From: Actinostola sp. cb2023
Taxonomy: Eukaryota > Cnidaria > Anthozoa > Actiniaria > Actinostolidae
Direction: 5' to 3'
DNA length: 64,000 nucleotides
Assembly (NCBI GenBank): GCA_033675265.1
Contig: JAUJYZ010000355.1
Coordinates: forward strand, 62,001 to 126,000
Made by a program: the position numbers and the translations under genes. The notes under the pieces were generated by a model, which was given only the letters and a program-made list of their open reading frames with translations, made no database searches and was not told the origin of the DNA. Of the stretch, positions 13,840 to 23,811 are shown one piece after another (within the stretch, counting starts at the first letter, position 1; each line of letters opens with the position of its first letter).

Positions 13840-14121
13840 CAGTCATTTGCAAAAATTCTGGCCGCTACGAAATATCAATATATCGGGTGCATTATGGGTA
13901 ATTAAATAATCGAAAATTCCCCTTAAAACGGGTTAACGCCAGCAAAGTTCGTAAAAATATTTAGTATAATGTTTATTTTAGTGTTACGTTTGTTGTTTGT
14001 AAATTTTGCTTCATTTAATAAGTTAGGAAACTCAAAATAGTATTATTTAATTACCCATAATGCACCCGATATATTGATATATTGATATTTCGTGGCGGCC
14101 AGAATTTTTCCCAAATGACTG
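13840..14121. mobile_element. 282-bp palindromic MITE with TA target duplication
   Basis: Ends are CAGTCATTTG...CAAATGACTG with arms of about 70 bp that include GGGTGCATTATGGGTAATTA on one side and its complement on the other. TA flanks both ends, as in Tc1/mariner-type MITEs. It lies in an intron of the MULE transposase. Confidence 0.85.
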
Positions 14122-14405
14122 TATATATATATATATATATATAATATATCTATCATCTTTATATCTATGATATAAATATCACGTAGTTGAAAACAACATC
14201 ACGCTGTAAGAATCCTGAAGAGTGAGAGCACTTGTGCTCCCACGAAACAGAACTGTAGATTAAACAGCAATGAACGAAATGTAGTCCTTAATTACTCTTC
14301 ACTATAAAGCTCCAACTTCCAGTTGTAGAGCACTTTTCGAGGACAAATTGGTACCCTTCAGATTGTATATATATGCTATATATATATATATGCTATATAT
14401 ATATA
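14122..14405. repeat. TA-rich microsatellites and spacer
   Basis: (TA)n runs at about 14122-14150 and 14365-14405 flank non-coding intron sequence; no gene seen. Confidence 0.7.
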
Positions 14406-14777
14406 TGCGTGGAATCGATATGCTGAAATTAACCCCATTCAGCGATTACGACTGCTTGATTATGACACCCAGAAAAAAGTCTGCACTTTTTTAAAGGGAA
14501 TCTCCCGTTACTGGTTGTGAGCAAACAATGGGGTGTGGTATAATGTGACAATTTTTAATTAGCAGTTCTTCTCTTCTTGGTCACACCTCTAGTATTTTGC
14601 CTGGACCACTGACATGACTGATGTACTTACCATTTCTGGATCAAGTTTAATTTTCTTATTTGCTTTATTTGCATCTTCAGGTTGTAGACTGAAAAATGTA
14701 AAAATATATCGTAAGGATTTCAAGTGCTATGTTGAAACACGAAAATGACCCTCAAGCGAATTGTGCTGACATTCTAA

Positions 14778-14812
14778 ATAAATAAATGAATGAATGAATG
14801 AATGAATGAATT
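14778..14812. repeat. (AATG)n microsatellite
   Basis: Short run of AATAAATGAATGAATGAATG in an intron of the MULE gene; a degraded copy follows at about 14948-14990. Confidence 0.8.
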
Positions 14813-15546
14813 TCAGTGGCTGATCCAGGATTTTGAAAAGGGGGCTTCAAAAACGTGCAAAACACGTTTACAGTGTATTCTCAAAGGGAGGCGGCTTCAC
14901 AAAGGGGGATTCCATGGAACCTTGTAACCCCCCTGCATCCGCCACTTTGAATGAATGCACGAGCGAATGAACGAACGAACAAATAAATTAAATTAAATCG
15001 AGAAATCGAGGCCTACCTTTTTCTTCTCCTTTCAAGGTCTTCCAGGGCTTTTCTTACTTCTGAAATCTAAAGAGGAAATGCATTAATCCAAGGTTACTTA
15101 GCCTGCGTAGCGGCGCTAAAGGTTACTGTACAGTTTCAGAGCGTGAATTTGAACAAAAACATTTTATCTCCCAATACATTTCTTGGAAGCGAAACTTTTG
15201 TAACTGTTTTCAGTAAAAAGTGTTTCAAAATGTTGTATACTTCAAGAGACATTGATTAAAACGTATTTTTAAGGGAGAGCAAACAAACATGTCGAGACTT
15301 CATAATTTAATATTTCTGAAGCTTTACAGCGATTTTCGAAATAATTTGAACTCTTGACCTTCAAATTTGGTTATTCACTTCCGGAATTTGGTTATTCACT
15401 TCCGCCGATGAAAACAAACACTCAAAGATATCTAAAACCCTACCAAGTGAACAAATATATTCTTTAGACGGTTTATAATAGCTAAATATAATTTTGGTAA
15501 TATATATTTCTTCATATTTTTTATTTTGATTGACGGAAGAGTATAA

Positions 15547-15878
15547 GGGACCGATCGTTCATTACGTCGCAGGGGAGGGCGGTGGAATTTTGAAAAGAGA
15601 GTAAAGTAAAATTTGTACCCCCATCTCAGTCATCATCATTTAGAAAAAGTGTACCCCTCCCTCCTGTGTTGTATGTATTGTTTATAAACTGTACTTCACC
15701 AAATATTTCAGAATTACAAAAAAATGTATCCCCCAATTTCAACTAATTTTGAAAATTGTACCCTCCCCTCGATTCCACCGACCGACTCTGCGGCATGCGA
15801 CGTAATTAGCCTCCTTTGAAAAACCGCGACATTAAAAACGTCTGCAAAGGAGGCTAGCGACGTAATATGATCGGTCCC
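15547..15878. mobile_element. 332-bp MITE with TAA target duplication
   Basis: Starts GGGACCGATC and ends GATCGGTCCC; both arms carry ATTACGTCGC or its complement. TAA directly flanks both sides (15544-15546, 15879-15881), as expected for PIF/Harbinger-type MITEs. Located in intron 1 of the MULE gene. Confidence 0.85.
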
Positions 15879-16084
15879 TAACCATTCCAATTAACTTTTT
15901 CAACGTCTGAGTTTGCATAATTTCGAAAATCGCTGTAAAATGATGTAAAACACTTTGCATTTATTTTTAACGTGACGCGAAGAGAAGATAATTTTTAACA
16001 GAGGGGTACCCGTGAAACAACGGAGTAAATGATTGCTCGTAGAGCATCGAATTACACAGCTCAAAGTGATTGACCTCGATAAAT

Positions 16085-16320
16085 CTAGATTTTTCGAAGA
16101 GATTCTTCTAAAATTCTCTGGCACCTCCACGGGAATACTTCCTGGTTTCTCATAGCAAGCACTCTATGTGATGTGGATGTGCAGTTATCAAGAAGCTTTT
16201 TGTAAATAAAGCAACGGGCAGAGTGTGTGAATACATCAACAAAGCGGTCATAACATTTCAGTTCATGCACCCATTGTTGTTGCTCTGGAGGTCGTACAGT
16301 AGTTAAATCTAGGTCAATAG
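16085..16320 (-). other. Open coding-like segment inside MULE intron 1, unknown product
   Basis: The minus strand reads VTIDLDLTTVRPPEQQQWVH, then a segment ending WRCQRILEESLRKI before a stop. It has protein-like composition with several Cys and aromatic residues, but its frame is not needed by the MULE transposase, whose exons skip it. It may be an exon fragment of another element or captured sequence. I do not recognise it. Confidence 0.3.
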
Positions 16321-16430
16321 TAACCCTTTCTTATACCTACTTCATCCTAAACTACAATTAACATTATTCTGATTATTGAAACATATTATAGTGCAGCTCC
16401 TGAGCTCACCTTTTTCTCTATGTCATCCAT

Positions 16431-16841
16431 GATGCGTGATCTGTAAAGAAAGAGGACGAAGTGCGGGAAATGCATATCACGTGTTCGCAGATCGAAATCT
16501 GTCTAGGGTATGCAGGGGATACGTTACATAACGAGGTTGGTCCCAACCGTACGGACGGTACGGGAAGCTGTATTTTTCGTTTCGATCATTATCAATAAGG
16601 AAAAAATAAAGAAATGAAGAAATAAAGAAAATGAATAAACTGAATTAGTTTTACTAATCAATATATTTATTTAGTTTATTTTTTTAATGGTTTTTAAGTG
16701 GTTCCGATCGTCTAGATAGGTTGTTCCGGTCGTTCCGGTCGTTCCGATTTCTTGTTCCGGTGGTTCCGATTCTTGTTCCGGTCGTTCTGGTGGTTTCGTT
16801 TCGGTGGTTTCGTTCCGGCGTTCCTGGTTTTATCACATGCC
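16431..16841. repeat. Right terminal inverted repeat of the MULE
   Basis: Inverted copy of 9340-9737. Its inner edge is immediately upstream of the minus-strand ATG at 16430. Target duplication TATAAATTC follows at 16842-16850. Confidence 0.9.
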
Positions 16842-17235
16842 TATAAATTCAGCGGGCTAAATAAATTGATCTGGGTCAATAACCCATGTATGTAATAAAC
16901 AAACCCTAGATCACTCTTGAATGTCTTTTCTTCATTTGTTGTTTGATTTATTAAAGTTTTTTCTATTAAAGAATTGACTAAAGAGTGTCTTTGTTTAGTT
17001 TTTGGTAAAACTATAAACAGCTAACTCAAATGTGTAGCTTGACAAAATGTACATGTAGCACTGTAGCAGTAGCAAAGTATCACTCCGACGTGGTACATGT
17101 ATTTATCCCAAATAGCACTACAAATCATGATATTACCTATACAAACAGGAAATGGAATTTCTATATAATAGTATAAATACAACAAATGCACACAAATTCT
17201 TGACTGATGATTAATTTTAATAGTTGTCAAAATAG

Positions 17236-17495
17236 TAATACAGTGGAACCCGGTTAATATAGCCTGTCACCAAAGGTACAAGTAAATTTAGCTCATGGAC
17301 ACATTTTATTGATACAAATTTATAAAGACTAAAGCATACCTGTATACAATTTATTTATGAGCAACAGATCAAACAAAAATAAATTGGCGTAAGAATTTCC
17401 ACCAGTACATGAAAAAATGTAATACACAAGTGTCCCTATTAATCAAGTGTCAGTATTAAGTGGGTTTCCATCAACCGGGGTCCTACTATACTGTA
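17236..17495. mobile_element. Probable MITE
   Basis: Left end ATACAGTGGAACCCGGTTAA and right end AACCGGGGTCCTACTATACT form imperfect inverted repeats about 260 bp apart. The internal phrases GTCACC and GTGTCAGTATTAAGTGGG fit a common foldback family; a related fragment appears near 63467. Confidence 0.5.
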
Positions 17496-18309
17496 TTTAG
17501 TAATATGCAGTGCTATATACAGTAGCAACAATGTATTACTGTTGCATGCTTTTTCTGCTTGCACTCTATTTAGTACTAATAGTTAGTACTATAGTTTTCT
17601 AGGTTTCTTTTTTACACTTCTTATTAGTATCGTGAATGTAGAGTGCTTTAGTATATATATTAATAGTTAAAGCACTATATAAATTTTATTTATTATTATT
17701 ATTACTAATTAGCACTTTTCACAGTTTTATTGTTTGCGCTCTTTGGTACTCACTAATTATGATGCAATGATTTAATAATACTACTACTAATAATAATAAT
17801 GGTTTATTGGACAATATATCCACAGAGTGGCTCTTCACTTGTCCACCAACCTAACTATATACAATAAATATTAACAATAAATTAAATTATGAATTAAGTT
17901 GCTGCATTCACCATCCGCTAGATACATGTAACAGATAGAAAATATGGTAGAATGACAGCTGCAATGAAACTTCCACTTTATTCTTTGTAGACATTTATTG
18001 AGTTCATTTTGTTTTTCTTTTCCAGTCTCTCTCAGAGGGTACCAGCAATTGCAGTGATAATCAAAGTGAAAGTGATTTAGAAGGGGAGTCATTGATGTGG
18101 AATGACAATATCGAAGAACTTCTACAGGATGTTGCTGCAAATGATGAGCCTTTGCCTGAGCCTAGAGGCAAGACTTCTATCAAGCAAGCTGTAACTTCTT
18201 TGGTGTCCTGGTTTGTCTATTTTCTGCTGTTTTGGCAAACAACCTGTAAGCTTAGTGACAATGGACTTGAGTGGCTTCTTCGCTTTATGTTCCAGTTCTT
18301 ACACACAGT

Positions 18310-18589
18310 GGGTGTGTGTGGAGAATCAAAATGTCCCTATGAACAAAAAGACAGTGATCTCAAGGATGTAGCAAACGCCAACAACAACTTTTACCTTCAT
18401 GTCGAAGGGAACAGCCTTCGATTGAAGCATGACCATCCATACTATTTCCAGGTTCAATCTCAATTGGCTTCAACTGGGGCTGCTTTTAACGATTTCATTG
18501 TATATACAAACCGTAGTCTTTTTATTGAACGGCTACAATTTGATGTACATTTTTGGAGTGATGTTATAAGTAAAGTAGGATATAATTAA
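18310..18589 (+). pseudogene. C-terminal half of a YqaJ-type exonuclease domain
   Basis: The frame continues without a stop from the CMC-like exon into GVCGESKCPYEQKDSDLKDV and then LRLKHDHPYYFQVQSQLAST, DFIVYTNRSLFIERLQFD and FW, ending at TAA 18589. These match the YqaJ family pattern: an ESK that corresponds to the ExK catalytic residues, HPYYFQVQ, DFIVYT and FIERI-like motifs. The N-terminal half of the fold, with the acidic metal ligand, is missing. The junction coincides with a GTGTGTGT donor-like sequence at 18309, so this may be an accidental join of two element remnants rather than a working fusion. Confidence 0.6.
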
Positions 18590-18638
18590 TTTCACCATAA
18601 GAACAATAAGAGGCTGTAAGGAATATTACAGTTCAATG

Positions 18639-18771
18639 ATAGAGTGCAATTTAGAAAAGCATGAAATAGTACTAACTTTAAATAGTGCTATTTCTATTGT
18701 TTTCTATTGTTTCATTAGTGCTATTTAGTACTAATTAGTTATTTAGTTTTCAAGCTTTTCTAAATTGCACT
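18639..18771. repeat. Foldback repeat, about 130 bp
   Basis: TAGAGTGCAATTTAGAAAAG at the left recurs inverted as CTTTTCTAAATTGCACTCTA at the right, around an AT-rich centre made of AGTACTAA/TAGTGCTATT phrases. The same low-complexity phrases occur at 17560-17760 and 18840-18990. Confidence 0.7.
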
Positions 18772-18994
18772 CTAGCACCTACTTGTCCATAAAGAAATAC
18801 AATTAAACAATACTTCTTTGATTAATTTTTTTTCATGGGTATAATGACTGCACTCTATATACTATTTATAATAGTATTATTATAAATAGCAGTAATTAAC
18901 CAATAGTAAACAATAGAAATATCACTATTTAGTACTAACTACAATGTAGCACTATTTATGGTGCATGGGTTTACTGTTTGTACTCTATCAGAGC

Positions 18995-20016
18995 AAACTT
19001 AAATACTCACACTGCCTGAAGGAGTAATTCCCACTAAACTCTTGTATGTCTCTCTACTCTTGTAGTCAGAATACATGTTGCACTTAAGCTCAAGGGAGGA
19101 GGGAGCTTCACAGAATAATTCTGTGCAATCAATTATAACTCTGGTCTTGGGGAAATTTTCTTTAAAACTCAGTGGCTTGTTGATATCAATCTGTTCCCTT
19201 GTGGGCCATATTGGTAATGGTGACAGTTGAAAATATAATTTTCCCCCCAGCTGTTAAATAATCTGCTGACTGTGCTTTTATCACATCCAAACAACCATCC
19301 TAAGTGTTCAGTCGAAAATCCTCTACGTAGCCTCATCAAAGTGAGAATAAACTGTAGCTCACCATTAATAGAACGTTTTCAACTACGTCCAGTTTCTGAG
19401 GTGTTAAGTTTGACGTTTTCTCCATTTTTACCAGGGTTAAAAAAATCAAACGCAGCCACAAATACATAATAGTTGGGAAATCCTGTGTAATGGACACACT
19501 TTTCATCACTCGCCTTAATAACATCAACAGAGAACATTGTATTATCATGGCGAAGTGTAGACAATTCGTTGCTTATTTAACAAGATGATTACATTTTTTT
19601 GGACGACTTTTGCTGCCAAACACGGAGTTTATCTACGTTGTAAAATATTTCCTTGGTTCTTGCCACTTTGCATGGTACGCTCATCGATTCGTATGTGGCG
19701 GTCGGCGAACTACTTCGTCTGGTTGGAGCTTTCCTCTTCCTCTCTTTCTCAGGTAACATATGGTACTGCATCTTTCTTCAAACACAGCCGAGCACTTCCC
19801 GGTGCCCATAGAAAATCACTTTGTTTGAAGTGTTCGTTGCAATCTTTTGTGGCCTTCTTTATCTAAAAACCCACTTTTTCTTTCTTTTCTACCCATGCGG
19901 TTTGCCCAAACACCACGGAGGACTTTCTCTTGTGGCACACCGAAAAAACGTTTGGCATCATACATCCTGTTAGAACAGCCGAAAAAGGCACACTGTTTAC
20001 CTTGTGAAGACGCCAT
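18995..20016 (-). pseudogene. THAP-domain plus DDE_Tnp_4 transposase (ISL2EU/IS4EU-like), decayed
   Basis: From ATG 20016 the minus strand encodes a THAP-type zinc finger: CAFFGC, RFFGVP, W.N, then after a frameshift CNEHFKQSDF and AVPY (about 19820-19755). A basic linker follows (19750-19590), then a helix-turn-helix typical of this family, FILTLMRLRRGFSTEHLGWL...STVSRLFNSW (about 19370-19270). The DDE domain begins with VIIDCTELFCEAPSSLELKC and YSDYKSRETYKSLVGITPSG (19157-19010), where the D of IIDCTE is the expected first catalytic acid. The frame then ends at about 18995, so the rest of the DDE domain is lost. At least three frame breaks or stops. Family assignment is firm, element boundaries were not found. 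Confidence 0.8.
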
Positions 20017-20335
20017 ATTGGAATTCTAAACAATACATCTCCTGCCTCGTTTTCGTGCGACTGGAAGTGACATAAAATGTTAGTACAAAGAGTCTATAGA
20101 CTGACACGTCATGCCATACAAAACGCGACAAAGAATTTAATATATGCTCTAGAGTAATACAATCATCGCAATAATACAGATATACGAATGCTAAGCTTGA
20201 AGCAATTATAAATAGCTAAAGCTATCTATTATCGTACTGAAGACGGCAGTGAAAACTATGTACTGCAAGGAAATATGCTTAATACGTCGGTGAGACCAAT
20301 ATAGTTGTAGGGGAGTGTACAAAGTGTAGCTACAG
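20017..20335. other. Non-coding spacer
   Basis: No supported gene or repeat. Probably the promoter side of the THAP element followed by unrelated DNA. Confidence 0.4.
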
Positions 20336-20621
20336 TCTATTTCAAGAGTGAATAGTAAGCTGGTTTGCATAGTCGGTCATAGAGAACTAAACACCGTAAA
20401 CTGTAAACTTTATACTTATCTCTAACGGGCATGGATGAGGAACGGCGGGAGCCGTGGCAGAAGTAGAAGCTGCAGGAATCATTGCTGCCGGCCTGTGATG
20501 CAGAGGCAGAAGTAGAAGCCATTTCACTGATACAGGCTTGAGCAACCGACACATTAGGTTTTGGAACTTGCTTTTGCTCACTCTTAAACTTGCATTTCTT
20601 AAAATTCTTATTGTAAGACAA
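20336..20621 (-). other. Short ORF of doubtful meaning
   Basis: An open stretch rich in Ser, Ala and Lys. It has no recognisable motif and no splice or start context that convinces me; listed only because it is the sole coding-like segment between the THAP pseudogene and the tandem repeats. Confidence 0.15.
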
Positions 20622-20940
20622 GGGTACTTGAATTCAGAATGGCAATATTCTTGTTTTAATGGTCACATGTCTTAATTTAAGACATTGGAAAACAAAATCA
20701 AGACTATTTCTTGAAAGTGTCCTGTCTTAAAATAAGGCACTTTCATTCGTACTTGAATGAAGACAACCTACTAGAAGTAAGACTATTGTCAAAATAAGAC
20801 ATTTCTATTCCTACTTAAATTAATACAACCTATTAGAAGTAAGATTATTCTCAACATAATACATTTTCATTCGTACTTAAATTAAGACAACCTACTAGAA
20901 GTAAGATTTCTCAACATAATACATTTTCATTCGTACTTAA
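20622..20940. repeat. Tandem repeat, about 60-65 bp unit
   Basis: About five degenerate copies of a unit containing AAGACAACCTACTAGAAGTA and ACATTTTCATTCGTACTTAA. The array truncates the downstream end of the Gypsy pol region. Confidence 0.75.
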
Positions 20941-22103
20941 AGGGGGACTAGTACGTAAGGGAGGTCAGGTTGTATGATAGGTAAGTGGAGTTCATCGACA
21001 TTTACTAAGTCCTGGGCTTGTGGTGTCTATTTTCATCATTAGGTCACATCGGTCGTCCAATCTGACGCTTGTGATTATTTTGTTTTGGTGGCTGTCCACG
21101 TTGTATACCGCGTTTTCCGTTGAAATGGTTCCAAGTATAACTGTAACTGTCTCTGTGTCACTGGAATCGTCTTCTTCGTATGTGTAGGTGTTGCTACTGC
21201 ATTCTGAGTAGTTGTCGGCCTGTAGGTGTATGTCTTGACCTTCGTAGTCGGGATCATCCACGATTTCATGTAGCTCTTTTACTCTTCTTTTCAAACAGGA
21301 AGTGTCCTGTTTTCCCGCAGTATCTGCATTTTGCCTGTATGGCTGGACATGGAGCTGATTTTTCGTGATTTCCGCCGCACCGCATACATCCTTTATATTT
21401 GAAGTTGAACTTTCTTGGTTTAGATTTAGATGAGCTTCTTAGCTGTTGGTCAGCATTGTAACTTTGATAATGTTGTTTAGAATCTCGACGTCGTTGGGAT
21501 TCCTGTGGTCTTGAACTTGGTTTGCTTTTGCTTCGAACCGAGTGTGTGTTATTAATGTCGATTCCACCTTGAGTTATAATTTTCATTTGTGCTCTGGTGC
21601 TTTCTTCTGTTTTGGCGAGGTCATATACTTGTTGAAATGTGAGGGTCTTTCCAAGTGCTATGGCATCTTTTCGTGCTTTGTCAGATTTGATGCCAAACAC
21701 TAGGGTGTCTCGCAATGTCTCGTCTTTGAATTTGGCGTCGTATCCGCCGTCCACGTGTCTTTGTAACAAATTCTTCAAATGGCATATCTGCTTGTTTGAG
21801 ACATCTGAGTTGAAAACGAGCTAACATGTGGTTGCTTTGAGGTTTAGTATAGGCTTCGAGGTTTTCGAACACAGGTTTGAGCTTGAGTTTAGCATCTTTG
21901 TCGGCCCACATCGCAGTGTTGTAAATTTGTAATCCCTTGTCGCCGACCCATAGTAACAGCAATCTCACCTTTTTCTTTTCCGCTGTTGCTGCCAATGGTC
22001 CTTCGAATACTAGTTCACACTTTTGTTTGAACAGTTTGAATCGTTTGTACATATCTCCTGGACTTGTCCAGTCCATTGTAGGTGGTTTAAGCCTATCTGC
22101 CAT
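20941..22103 (-). pseudogene. gag: Ty3/Gypsy-type gag and start of pol, truncated
   Basis: ATG at 22103 opens a capsid-like Gag (MDWTSPGDMYKRFKLFKQKC...), which shifts frame near 21750 and continues to a CCHC zinc knuckle (CRYCGKTGHF, preceded by a CMRCGGNH motif) near 21310. The next frame leads towards a retropepsin: LMMKIDT near 21035 stands where the active-site DTG is expected, but it reads DTT and then stops at 20992. Beyond 20941 pol is gone. Upstream, the leader, primer-binding site and probable LTR lie at 29816-31055, separated from gag by the insertion of the TTAA transposon. Non-functional remnant. Confidence 0.75.
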
Positions 22104-22131
22104 GATGTCTGTGTTGTTGTGTTAGCGCGAC

Positions 22132-22135
22132 TTAA
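22132..22135. repeat. TTAA target-site duplication, left
   Basis: TTAA abuts the left terminal repeat; the same TTAA is at 29812-29815. TTAA duplication is typical of Kolobok and piggyBac superfamilies. Confidence 0.9.
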
Positions 22136-22866
22136 GAGTGGGTGTCTGAGAAAACCAGGCAGAGCCAAAAGATGGGGGTCGGCCGATTCCCTCCAAATTT
22201 AGTACGTGGATAACCTATCGAGATTGATTATAAATGGTGGTATTTACCGATTCGCCTGGCTTTTTACTTTCGAGTTTGACCACCCCCCTCTGTTTTTGGC
22301 CAAATTTACATTTATAAATTTGAAAATTTGAAGCATATTTAATGAGCAAAACTAACCTCTTCTATTTACTGTAATCATCTTTTGCTTTCTGTAGTACCTT
22401 TTCACTTTTAGAAGAAGTAATAAACGGCTAGTACTGTTTATTTGACCAAATATTCATTGCAATAAATCGAGCCGAACTTTGTGTTCGAAACGATACCGAT
22501 CGCCGGTTGCAATTTTGACCATTTTAAAAATGACTTTTCTCAAAAGTGCGGCAGTCGATTTCGAATGTAAAATAAGTTTTGGGAAGGCCTAATGGTTGAC
22601 TTTAAGGATATGAAAAGTTACAATTGGCTTCTATTTTATTTCAAACGCGAGCGGCTCCCAAATCTCGTACATTTTGCACTGACGAAGCACGTTCCGTTTC
22701 ATGTTTTAACTTCCGGTCGGGCCCAGTCTTCATGGCGCGAATACTGGATTTGCTCAAAAGGGCTTCAAAATCACCTACAATATATCCCTGTTATTACAAA
22801 GAATACCAATAAAGAGATGTGTAGTAAAACTCGGTGTTTGAAATGTATTTTTAACAGCTAATAAGT
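22136..22866. repeat. Left 731-bp terminal inverted repeat
   Basis: Near-perfect inverted copy of 29081-29811. Differences seen by eye include single substitutions near 22195, 22253 and 22729 and a small cluster near 22820-22855. Confidence 0.93.
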
Positions 22867-23365
22867 AAATACTTAGGTTTACAATTACTGACCGTATACA
22901 TGTATACATGTACATGTTTTATATTTTTAAAGGCGATTATTGGTAAATATTCACCAAACTCACTGAGCCTGAGGTGAATAATTGTTTTAGTATAAGTTTA
23001 GACTTGGATATCAGAGAAAAGACGAAATTCAGGATTAAAAAAAAAAGGAATTTCAGCATTGGTGATTTTACTCGACCAGTGATTATCGTCTCATAATCAC
23101 TGGTCGCTCGACCAGTCACAGCGCGCGAAACTCAAGTCTAAAATTGCACTAAATATATATATATAATTCTTATTTCGATTCACACTGATACGACTGGATA
23201 AATGTTTATATTTGCTCTTTAACTATTTTTTTAATGATAAAGTAACTAAGAAGAAGAAAACGAAACAGAAACGAAACTCCATTTCATAGTAATTTCATAT
23301 AGACGTTGAATTTCAAGTCTGCTTGTTAACGACAAAACTTTTATACTTCCTACAACTCATCTGGC

Positions 23366-23486
23366 CCCAGTTGCACGAATGGTGAATAGCGCTATCCACC
23401 GGATAAGTCTTATCCAACGGATAAAACTGATGCAGTTAGCCAAAAAAAAATTTCGGTGGATAGCGCTATTCACCTTTTGTGCAACC
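23366..23486. repeat. Short foldback MITE
   Basis: AGTTGCACGAATGGTGAATA with GCGCTATCCACCG is repeated inverted as CGGTGGATAGCGCTATTCAC with GTGCAAC about 85 bp later. Palindromic element of about 120 bp in the non-coding part of the TTAA transposon. Confidence 0.8.
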
Positions 23487-23811
23487 GGCCGGGCCTGTTG
23501 GTTATCGTAACGTTTACAAAAATTGTCATTATGATGCTAATTTTGTGTTTTGTTACCTTGATATTGTTACCTTGCTATGCTATATTAGCCAGTATATTTC
23601 TGGTCGACAATGGTTTACATCACATTACGCCGGTATTCATGAGTTTCGGCGATTTCATTCTATCTACAAATAATGTACTATGACTGGTACGCGTTATCCT
23701 AAGATTCAGAGTCAAATGGCTGAATTAGAATATACAACAGTACAAAACAAATAAAATGAGCTATATACAATGTAGCATTAGTTGAACGGTGTGGGATATG
23801 CCGATATTGTC

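Larger units (their letters stand above)
10725..16430 (-). pseudogene. MULE transposase with SWIM zinc finger, two frameshifts
   Basis: Exons at 16430-16410 (ATG GAT GAC, seven codons), 15066-15017, 14688-14631 and 13692 onward join in phase and give a coiled-coil N-terminus and an acidic DDDSDDSD region. The large exon holds the MULE core: a FAR1/WRKY-GCM1-like N-terminal region (about 13400-13100), then VLSVDATFNCDPFYVTLTSF, with D in SVDATF as likely first catalytic residue, then GTDGE (about 12385) and NVAECCNRVLK. The SWIM finger reads CSCPKYKSAMICDH (about 11480-11430). A (TQTR)n stretch at 11160-11225 precedes a Cys/His-rich tail with stop at 10725. The frame breaks near 12500 and near 11960, so this copy should not make a full transposase. 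Sure of the family, less sure of exact exon ends. Confidence 0.85.
9340..16841 (-). mobile_element. Complete Mutator-like element (MULE), 7502 bp
   Basis: Both ends read GGCATGTGATAAAACC in inverted orientation, and the element is flanked by the perfect 9-bp duplication TATAAATTC. The terminal inverted repeats are about 400 bp (9340-about 9737 and about 16431-16841). Their outer part is built of short CGGAAC/GAACCACC units and the inner part ends next to the transposase start codon, so the right repeat probably carries its promoter. The single recognisable gene (minus strand, 16430 to 10725) is a SWIM-zinc-finger MULE transposase with frameshifts. Introns hold two MITEs, at 13840-14121 and 15547-15878. 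The element lies in intron 2 of the transposon gene at 8623-18309. Confidence 0.93.
8623..18309 (+). pseudogene. 5' part of a CMC/EnSpm-like transposon protein, intron interrupted by a MULE
   Basis: Three exons join in phase: 8623-8871, 9043-9134 and 18026-about 18309, with donors GTATAT and GTAAAT and acceptors TATTAG and TTCCAG. Exon 1 (ATG at 8623; an upstream in-frame ATG lies at 8454) encodes a Cys/His motif CHHC...YWKHRRSYYN typical of the N-terminus of large metazoan transposon proteins, then an acidic serine run. Exon 3 is acidic and then reads RGKTSIKQAV...FLLFWQTTCKLSD...LLRFMFQFLHTV, a segment I associate with CMC-type proteins. Intron 2 now contains the whole 7.5-kb MULE at 9340-16841. 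The catalytic part is absent: after FLHTV the frame runs into a nuclease fragment. I regard this as a broken element. Confidence 0.6.

Noticed and set aside
22592..22861. Similar ORFs at 22592-22861 and 29119-29355
   Set aside because: They lie inside the two arms of the 731-bp terminal repeat and only reflect its duplication; no motif or start context.
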